This document shows positions 58,523 through 64,000 of a DNA stretch of 64,000 bases, piece after piece. The translations under genes and the position numbers were made by a program. Position 1 is the first letter of the stretch; the number at the start of each line of letters is the position of its first letter. Origin of the DNA: Aquabacterium sp. CECT 9606 (GTDB lineage Bacteria > Pseudomonadota > Gammaproteobacteria > Burkholderiales > Burkholderiaceae_C); the NCBI RefSeq assembly GCF_918741295.1, contig NZ_CAKKNB010000005.1, positions 186,001 through 250,000 of the forward strand. The letters run 5' to 3'. The notes beneath the pieces were generated by a model, which did no database searches, was not told where the DNA came from, and saw only the letters and a program-made list of their open reading frames with translations.

Positions 58523-58857
58523 TCACAGGAGGACAGGAGCGTTGGGCAACTCATTGCCGTGCCGATCACTGTCGGGGAAGTGCTTTCCAATGTGGCGAGC
58601 CACCGCCTCAATACATGTAATGGCACCGCTTTCGTAGTGGCCATGGCGCAATGCCGCTTCCCCGCCATGATCCCCCCGGCAAAGTCCTGCTGCTTGAAAC
58701 GAGGGACGATGGTGTCGCTGATGATCCGCTTGGCGGTCGCATCGTTGAGCACCTCTTCGAGGCCATAACCGACCTCGATTCTCAGCGCACGATCATTTTT
58801 GGCGACGACGAGGATGACGCCCTGATGCCGATGCTGGCAAGAACCATGTAGTGGCTA
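58523..58857 (-). pseudogene. chimeric remnant of two TPM-domain genes
   Basis: From about 58830 downward the minus strand reads GVILVVAKNDRALRIEVGYGLEEVLNDATAKRII...FKQQDFAGGIMAG, the second half of a YgcG-type TPM domain with no N-terminal half or signal. After GGIMAG the homology jumps to another frame: LRHGHYESGAITCIEAVARHIGKHFP and NELPNAPVLL, the C-terminal end of the shorter TPM protein usually encoded next to it in lemA-TPM-TPM operons. A deletion has apparently fused the two. Not functional. Confidence 0.65.
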
Positions 58858-59139
58858 ATTTCCATCGTCCTTGGTTTTCGGATCAATCCAATCGACGATG
58901 ACCGTTTCTCGCTCAGCCAAATCCTCTTCGTCTGTGCTGCTGGCGTTGCGGGCCAGTTCATAGCTTTCATACGGACCAAATTCAAGCAAGCCCTCCGTTG
59001 CAAGCCAGTAGAAGCCATCAGGGCGTTCGACAATATCTCTGGAAGCAGAGTCTTCCGTTGATGCAGTCTTGTCTTCTTGTCTTGTTGGCAAGGGCGCATG
59101 CAGCCCTTGAAGACGCTGAGCCTTTTCTTTCTTAGCCAT
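58855..59139 (-). CDS. small acidic soluble protein, unknown function
   Basis: 94 residues from ATG 59139 (AAAGGAGC upstream; the frame to 59223 is not needed). It has a basic N-terminus (MAKKEKAQRLQGLH), then PDGFYWLATEGLLEFGPYESYELARNAS and a strongly acidic C-terminus (STDEEDLAERETVIVDWIDPKTKDD). There is no membrane segment or known motif. It is divergent from lon and shares the dyad at 59253-59266 with it. Family not recognised. Confidence 0.65.
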   Translation of the reverse strand: MAKKEKAQRLQGLHAPLPTRQEDKTASTEDSASRDIVERPDGFYWLATEGLLEFGPYESYELARNASSTDEEDLAERETVIVDWIDPKTKDDGN

Positions 59140-59252
59140 GCTGATGCTCCTTTCCAAGGCGTCCAGACGGTTGCGAGATGCCCAGATGGGTAGCACCAGC
59201 ACGATAGCGTCATGGCCCAGCAAGTAATGTAGGGGGCTAAAAATTTGGCAGT

Positions 59253-59266
59253 TTGCGTTTTCTCAA
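59253..59266. promoter_or_regulatory. TTG-N8-CAA dyad between the small acidic gene and lon
   Basis: TTGCG-TTTT-CTCAA, 34 bases before the lon ATG and about 114 from the divergent gene. Its reverse complement TTGAG-AAAA-CGCAA matches the hydA-upstream pattern. Confidence 0.5.
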
Positions 59267-59299
59267 ATGCACACAGACGAGTTCCATTAGTTTGTGGGC

Positions 59300-61699
59300 A
59301 TGGACAAACCCATCACTTCGCTTCCCGTGCCAGAAGGCGTGATTGCGCTGATTCCCATGCGCAATGTAGTGCTGTTTCCTCATGTGCTCATGCCCCTTGC
59401 TGTTGGCAGGCCGAAATCAGTGGCCGCGCTGGAGCATGCACTGCGCGAAAAGGTGCCAATCGGTATCGTGCTGCAAAAGAACGCTGCGGTTGACGAGCCA
59501 AATCGGGATGAGCTTTGTGACGTGGGTACTCATGCCACCGTGCTGCGCTACATCGGTGTCAATGACGGAGTGCACCAGGCGATTTGCCAGGGCCTGCAAC
59601 GTTTCCGGTTGATTGAACTGGTGGATGGGTATCCATTTCTCGCAGCCCGGATCATTCGGCTGGATGATGCTGTCGAGATCTCCACCGCCATCGAGGCGCT
59701 GGCAATTCAGTTGCGCGAGCGGGGCGCAGAGTTGTTGTCGTTGCTCCCCGGTGTGCCCGCCGAGTTGGGCCATGCCCTGCAAGCTACCCAGGCCCCAGAT
59801 CATCTTGCAGACATTGCTGCAAGCCTGCTGGACACCGAGGTCAGCGAAAAGCAATCTTTGCTGGAAGAGCTGGATCTGCAATTGCGACTGAAAAAGTTGC
59901 TCGACATCGTCGCGCACCGCATTGAAGTTTTGCGCCTGTCTCGTGAAATCGGTGAACGGACCAAGGAGCAGCTGAGTGATCAACAGCGCAAGCACTTATT
60001 GCGTGAGCAATTGCGGACGATCCAGGCGGAGCTTGGTGAAGACGATGACAGTGCACAGGAAATTCAGCGCCTTGATCATGCGATAGGCGAGGCCGGCATG
60101 CCGGCCGATGTCGAGGCTCATGCGCGAAAGGAGCTCAAGCGACTGGCGCACATGTCAGGCAACTCAAGCGAGTATTCCATGCTGAGCACCTACATGGAAT
60201 GGATGATCGAGTTGCCATGGAAGCTGCCCGCCGAAATGCCCATTGATCTCCAGGCTTCACGGCAAACACTGGAAGCCGATCATTTCGGCTTGGAGCGCGT
60301 CAAGCAGCGCATCATTGAGTTTCTCGCTGTTCGCAAGCTCAATCCCCGTGGCCGTGCACCGATTCTCTGCTTTGTCGGCCCTCCTGGTGTTGGTAAGACC
60401 TCGCTGGGACAAAGCATTGCGAAGGCATTGCAGCGCCCCTTTGCGCGGGTTTCACTGGGCGGTGTGCATGACGAGGCTGAGATCCGTGGGCATCGACGCA
60501 CCTATGTCGGGGCCATGCCCGGCATCATTGTTCAGCAAATTCGCAAGGTGGGCGCACGTCATTGCGTGATGATGCTCGATGAAGTCGACAAAGTATCCGC
60601 CAGTGCCCATGGTGACCCTTCGGCAGCTTTGTTGGAAGTGCTCGATCCGGAGCAGAACTCGACCTTCCGCGATAACTATCTGGGTGTTCCGTTTGACCTC
60701 AGTAGCGTGGTCTTCATTGCAACAGCCAATGTGATCGACAACGTGCCGGCGCCGGTACGGGACAGGATGGAGATCATCGAGTTACCCGGCTATACACAAG
60801 AAGAGAAATTGCAGATCGCCCAACGCTATCTGCTCAAGCGACAGTTCGAGCTCAATGGGCTGAATGAGGTGCAATGCAAGATGACGACGCAGGCATTGAT
60901 GGCGTTGGTGGCGGACTACACGCGCGAAGCGGGAGTGCGTCAACTTGAACGTGAGATCGGTCGTGTCATGAGGCATGTGGCCCTTCTGGTAGCCGACGGA
61001 CTCGATCAACAGGTGGTGGTGGACGCAGGCGATCTGGAGAAAGTACTGGGCCCGGCCAGATTCGAGCATGAAGGCGCCATGCGCAGCAGCCTGCCGGGCG
61101 TGGCCACGGGGTTGGCCTGGACGCCTGTTGGCGGCGATATTCTCTTCATTGAAGCAACCCGCGTCATGGGCACTGATCGATTGATTCTCACAGGCCAGCT
61201 GGGCGATGTCATGAAGGAAAGCGCGCAAGCAGCGTTGACACTCGTGAAATCGCGAGCCAGCACATTGGGAATCCCGTCATCCATGTTTGAGGGCATGGAC
61301 ATCCATTTGCATGTTCCCGCAGGCGCCATTCCAAAAGATGGACCCAGCGCCGGGGTTGCCATGTTCATGGCCCTGGCCTCATTGCTGACCAATCGTGCTG
61401 TGCCGCCAGATATCGCGATGACTGGGGAAATCAGCCTGCGCGGCCTGGTTTTGCCCGTGGGCGGTATCAAGGACAAGGTTCTGGCTGCTCAGCGGGCTGG
61501 CATCAAGCGAGTGTTGTTGCCAGCGCGAAATCACAAGGATATGAGCGAGATCCCTGCCGACACAGCAGAGGCGATGCAGTTCATTTGGATCAACACGGTT
61601 GATGAAGCGGTAGATGGCGCGGAGATACGAGGAGAGAAATCACTTTTCGACGGTGCCCCTGTAGCAGCGACACAGCAAAGCACTGGCCGCTTGACTTGA
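59300..61699 (+). CDS. lon: Lon-type ATP-dependent serine protease (accessory copy)
   Basis: 799 residues from ATG 59300; the frame begins at a GTG 6 bases earlier. It has an N-terminal LonA domain (LIPMRNVVLFPHVLMPLAVGRPKS), the AAA+ Walker A CFVGPPGVGKTSLGQSIA and Walker B VMMLDEVDK, a sensor region, and a protease domain with Ser in KDGPSAGVAMFMA and Lys in GGIKDKVLAAQRAG. The position in an accessory island rather than next to clpX, and the divergence from a small acidic gene, suggest an extra stress-linked Lon. The native housekeeping Lon would be elsewhere. Confidence 0.93.
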   Translation: MDKPITSLPVPEGVIALIPMRNVVLFPHVLMPLAVGRPKSVAALEHALREKVPIGIVLQKNAAVDEPNRDELCDVGTHATVLRYIGVNDGVHQAICQGLQRFRLIELVDGYPFLAARIIRLDDAVEISTAIEALAIQLRERGAELLSLLPGVPAELGHALQATQAPDHLADIAASLLDTEVSEKQSLLEELDLQLRLKKLLDIVAHRIEVLRLSREIGERTKEQLSDQQRKHLLREQLRTIQAELGEDDDSAQEIQRLDHAIGEAGMPADVEAHARKELKRLAHMSGNSSEYSMLSTYMEWMIELPWKLPAEMPIDLQASRQTLEADHFGLERVKQRIIEFLAVRKLNPRGRAPILCFVGPPGVGKTSLGQSIAKALQRPFARVSLGGVHDEAEIRGHRRTYVGAMPGIIVQQIRKVGARHCVMMLDEVDKVSASAHGDPSAALLEVLDPEQNSTFRDNYLGVPFDLSSVVFIATANVIDNVPAPVRDRMEIIELPGYTQEEKLQIAQRYLLKRQFELNGLNEVQCKMTTQALMALVADYTREAGVRQLEREIGRVMRHVALLVADGLDQQVVVDAGDLEKVLGPARFEHEGAMRSSLPGVATGLAWTPVGGDILFIEATRVMGTDRLILTGQLGDVMKESAQAALTLVKSRASTLGIPSSMFEGMDIHLHVPAGAIPKDGPSAGVAMFMALASLLTNRAVPPDIAMTGEISLRGLVLPVGGIKDKVLAAQRAGIKRVLLPARNHKDMSEIPADTAEAMQFIWINTVDEAVDGAEIRGEKSLFDGAPVAATQQSTGRLT

Positions 61700-61796
61700 A
61701 CTTTGCGGCCGATCTGAAAGCCTGACTAAAGGAAATCCGCGGGAAGGCATCGTCCTTTGAAACGGACAAGGCGCGAAATCAGGACGCATCATCTGG

Positions 61797-62282
61797 TCAT
61801 CGCCTCAAATGGCCATGAGCATCGTTCCGTTTCTGATACGTCCCGATCAGTTCTGCACTGTCGAGCACGTGTCCCCGCATGGATTGCTCCAGCTCCGCCT
61901 TTGTTGGCTTCGCCAGCGCAGGCAGGGTGGTGTCGAGTGCGTAGAGCTTGAAGAAATAGCGATGGCGTCCGATGGGCGGGCAAGGGCCGCCATAGCCGGG
62001 GCGCTTCCAATCGTTCAACCCATGTCTTGCTCCGTCCGGCAATGAACCGCCTTCTGGTAGCGTGTTGGTGGTTGGCGGTATGTTGAAGACGATCCAATGC
62101 ACCCAGGTGCGCACCGGAGCGCGAGGGTCTGGTGCATCCGGGTCGTCGACGACCAAAGCGAGGCTAAGGGTTCCGGACGGTACTTCAGTCCAGGTCAGGG
62201 GAGGGGAAAGATCGCTGCCCTCGCAGGTATGGTGCGGCGAAATTTCTCCTTTGTGGGTAAACGCGGGCGACGTCAGTATCAT
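61797..62282 (-). CDS. YbhB/YbcL (Raf kinase inhibitor/PEBP) family protein
   Basis: 161 residues from ATG 62282 (AGGAG upstream). The PEBP fold shows FTHKGEISPHHTCEGSDLSPPLTWTEVP, ALVVDDPDAPDPRAPVRTWVHWIVFNIPP (ligand-pocket DPDAP and HW) and GRHRYFFKLYALD. Bacterial members have no proven reaction. There is no signal peptide, so it is cytosolic. It is convergent with lon across 97 bases in which I see nothing. Confidence 0.9.
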   Translation of the reverse strand: MILTSPAFTHKGEISPHHTCEGSDLSPPLTWTEVPSGTLSLALVVDDPDAPDPRAPVRTWVHWIVFNIPPTTNTLPEGGSLPDGARHGLNDWKRPGYGGPCPPIGRHRYFFKLYALDTTLPALAKPTKAELEQSMRGHVLDSAELIGTYQKRNDAHGHLRR

Positions 62283-62360
62283 GAGCGGCTCCTGCACTGC
62301 CAAGGCAGTTCATTGATATTAAAGCACCCCGTGCTAACAAATCACCCGCATCAGGATGCG

Positions 62361-64000
62361 CTATACCTGTGTCTTTTCCCGTGCATTTTGGCGGATGCGT
62401 GGACCATGTCGCGTGACGATGCCCGCCAAACTGCCGGCTATCAAGGTTGTGACGTCCACCAAAATGGCAGGTAATGCCACGCCGCCAGGAGAAGCCAAAT
62501 AAAGTGGAATCCATTCAGGTTTGAACTTCGCCTTGTACCGCCGCAGGCCTTGGAAATTGTAAAAGTGCTCCCCATGTCGATACAACAGGGTTCCAATGCG
62601 AGCCCACAACAGGGTGTTTTTTTTGGAATCCAGTCCGGACAATGGGGCCATGCCGAAGTCGAACCAGCGAAAGCCTTGCACTCGTCCCCAGGTCATTAGC
62701 TCACAGAACAGCAAGTCCATCGAGCCGTTCGGTGCACTTGGAAGGTGCCGCATCAGATCAATGGACAACTCTTGCCGGTCAGCGCCTTGCCATATGTTTG
62801 CAAAGGCAACGATGTTTTTTTCATCGCGCACGAGCGCAAGCGGAAACTGTTTCAGATAGGCCGCGTCGAAGGAGGCATTGGAAAAGCCCTTCTCGTGCGT
62901 GGCCTTGTTGGCCAACCATGCTTTGGAAATTTGTGCCAATTCGGGCAACAACGGTTCGACAGATTCGCGCGGGACGATTTCGAAGCGATACCCTTGGCGG
63001 ATCAATCGTGCGCAGGTCCTCCTCAGGCCCCGGTATTGTTCAAGCGCGAGGTCGAAATGCCGCAGTTCGACTCGGGCCTGTTCACCGAGCGGCGTCAGGA
63101 CCAGGCCAAGCTCTGCGTAGTCCGCACGAAGGTCTTCGCGTACCTCGAAGAATACGCACCAAGTGCCATGGCGATTGCACATGTCCTTGAAGCGGCCCAA
63201 CAACTCGCGCACACCTGTGGTGCTGCCGACGGGATCCCCCATAGCGATGCAGCTTCGGCCACACCTGCTGTACATCAGGAAGGCGTCTTGGCAGGTGCTG
63301 AACAGCAATGCCTTGTCACCACGAAGCACCAAATTGGCGTAGGTGCGCGGCGAGCGTTCGACAAGCCAACGTGCTCGCTCAAGGTTGTCGCTCGATGGTG
63401 CACCAATGGAGGGATACACCGGACGCAGCAATCTAGACAAGCCAAAGAGCGCCAGAAGTGATGCGGTGCCGACCATTGCTCGCGCCGATCGAGATGCCTC
63501 TCCATGCAACGCGAAGTCCCACCATGACAAGCCGGCCTGAAGCTCATGGCGATGCGTGAACTGCACCAGCCAAGCCGACGTGCCAAGCACCATGATGATG
63601 GCCGCGGCCCAGGGCACGCTAGGGGGCTCATCCAAGAGTGATGACTGGCGGTGAAATTGGTCGCGAAAGGGCAGCAGGATGACGATGGCGGCCACCAACA
63701 TTGCTGCTTCCTCGTAGTCCCAGCCTTTTGCGAGAGAAAATAGCGTGGCGATAAAAAGCAAAAGAAGCGTCAACAACCAAGCGGAGTCGAGTCGACGCCA
63801 CAGGCCTCGAGCCAACAATAACAGCGCCGCGCCAATCAAACTTGCCAGGAAGTGAGAGGCTTCGATGAAGGGCAGTGCAAGTGCGCCGCCCAGGATCTGG
63901 AGCCTACTTTGAGCCGCTGGTACGGAGCCTGACAAGATGAGTAAAGTGCCCGCGGTGAAAACCATCATGGCCAAGAGCTGTGGCATCAGTTTGGCAATTG
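62361..64000 (-). CDS. MprF-like phosphatidylglycerol lysyltransferase family (DUF2156), 5' end outside window
   Basis: At least 541 residues. The frame is open to the right edge, so the N-terminus is missing. It has several membrane helices in the first 200 visible residues (ILLPFRDQF and others), then a soluble GNAT-fold DUF2156 domain (ERSPRTYANLVLRGDKALLFS, AMGDPVGS, LRRTCARLIRQGYRFEIV, NGSMDLLFCELMTWGRVQGFRWFDFGMAPLSGL, HFYNFQGLRRYKAKFKPEW). It would transfer an aminoacyl group from tRNA to a membrane lipid and so raise resistance to cationic peptides. The amino acid used is unknown. Confidence 0.88.
   Translation of the reverse strand, partial: IAKLMPQLLAMMVFTAGTLLILSGSVPAAQSRLQILGGALALPFIEASHFLASLIGAALLLLARGLWRRLDSAWLLTLLLLFIATLFSLAKGWDYEEAAMLVAAIVILLPFRDQFHRQSSLLDEPPSVPWAAAIIMVLGTSAWLVQFTHRHELQAGLSWWDFALHGEASRSARAMVGTASLLALFGLSRLLRPVYPSIGAPSSDNLERARWLVERSPRTYANLVLRGDKALLFSTCQDAFLMYSRCGRSCIAMGDPVGSTTGVRELLGRFKDMCNRHGTWCVFFEVREDLRADYAELGLVLTPLGEQARVELRHFDLALEQYRGLRRTCARLIRQGYRFEIVPRESVEPLLPELAQISKAWLANKATHEKGFSNASFDAAYLKQFPLALVRDEKNIVAFANIWQGADRQELSIDLMRHLPSAPNGSMDLLFCELMTWGRVQGFRWFDFGMAPLSGLDSKKNTLLWARIGTLLYRHGEHFYNFQGLRRYKAKFKPEWIPLYLASPGGVALPAILVDVTTLIAGSLAGIVTRHGPRIRQNAREKTQV

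Noticed and set aside
61701..61716. TTTGCGGCCGATCT after lon, shared with hydA near 57240, considered as an att-like repeat
   Set aside because: Only about 14 bases match and the surrounding sequence differs; chance or a tiny scar cannot be told apart.

Overview
The window is GC-rich (my impression is low-to-mid 60s percent) and reads as a Burkholderiales betaproteobacterium. The pointers are the rpsF-priB-rpsR-rplI operon, ppsA divergent from its regulator, gcvTHP behind a tandem glycine riboswitch, a DctPQM TRAP system with a DctS/DctR-type pair, smpB divergent from ratA-rnfH, and guaB/guaA. A secreted PETase-like alpha/beta hydrolase suggests the Ideonella/Aquabacterium/Rubrivivax neighbourhood, but I cannot name the genus. 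No tRNA, rRNA, CRISPR array, transposase or integrase was seen.

Region 1 (1-38.2 kb) is a chromosomal core. It holds: typA (5' cut by the window edge); a 3-hydroxyisobutyryl-CoA hydrolase-like gene and dusA; the S6-PriB-S18-L9 operon; ppsA facing ppsR; an aminopropyltransferase-like gene; the PETase-like hydrolase; gcvTHP; ppc; dctPQM with dctS/dctR; ribA; Nudix, PaiB-like, GST and DUF1304 genes; rimO; metC; a chemotaxis receptor; smpB, ratA and rnfH; a DUF4124 protein; and guaB-MFS-guaA.

Region 2 (38.2-64 kb) starts directly after guaA and looks like an accessory stress, sulfide and low-oxygen island. A likely sulfide/persulfide block (39.8-49.8 kb) has an ArsR regulator, RND pump subunits, a DUF2892 protein, thioredoxin 2, a TolC-like protein, a sulfide:quinone reductase with all three catalytic cysteines, and a BigR/SqrR-type repressor translationally coupled to a DUF442 enzyme. 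A second block (50.1-64 kb) has a fatty-acid desaturase, a broken SYLF gene, a CBS protein, a phosphoribosyltransferase, an alpha/beta hydrolase, an isoaspartyl-methyltransferase/erythromycin-esterase fusion, an [FeFe]-hydrogenase, an accessory Lon, a YbhB-like protein and an MprF-like gene cut by the right edge.

The most unusual content is a pair of [FeFe]-hydrogenase (HydA) genes. The copy at 56416-58500 keeps every H-cluster ligand and the proton-path residues, and carries a C-terminal SnoaL/NTF2-like domain. The copy at 38424-39806 is a paralogue with three in-frame deletions that remove both ferredoxin clusters and one H-cluster cysteine. No maturase genes (hydE, hydF, hydG) are in the window. 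Both copies, and most other island transcription units, have 14-bp TTG-N8-CAA dyads upstream, often with TTGAC or TTGCG half-sites. These resemble FNR/ANR boxes and point to a shared oxygen-responsive regulon. Several other island genes (SYLF, TPM, ABC ATPase) are deletion or frameshift remnants, so the island appears to be eroding while the intact HydA has been kept.
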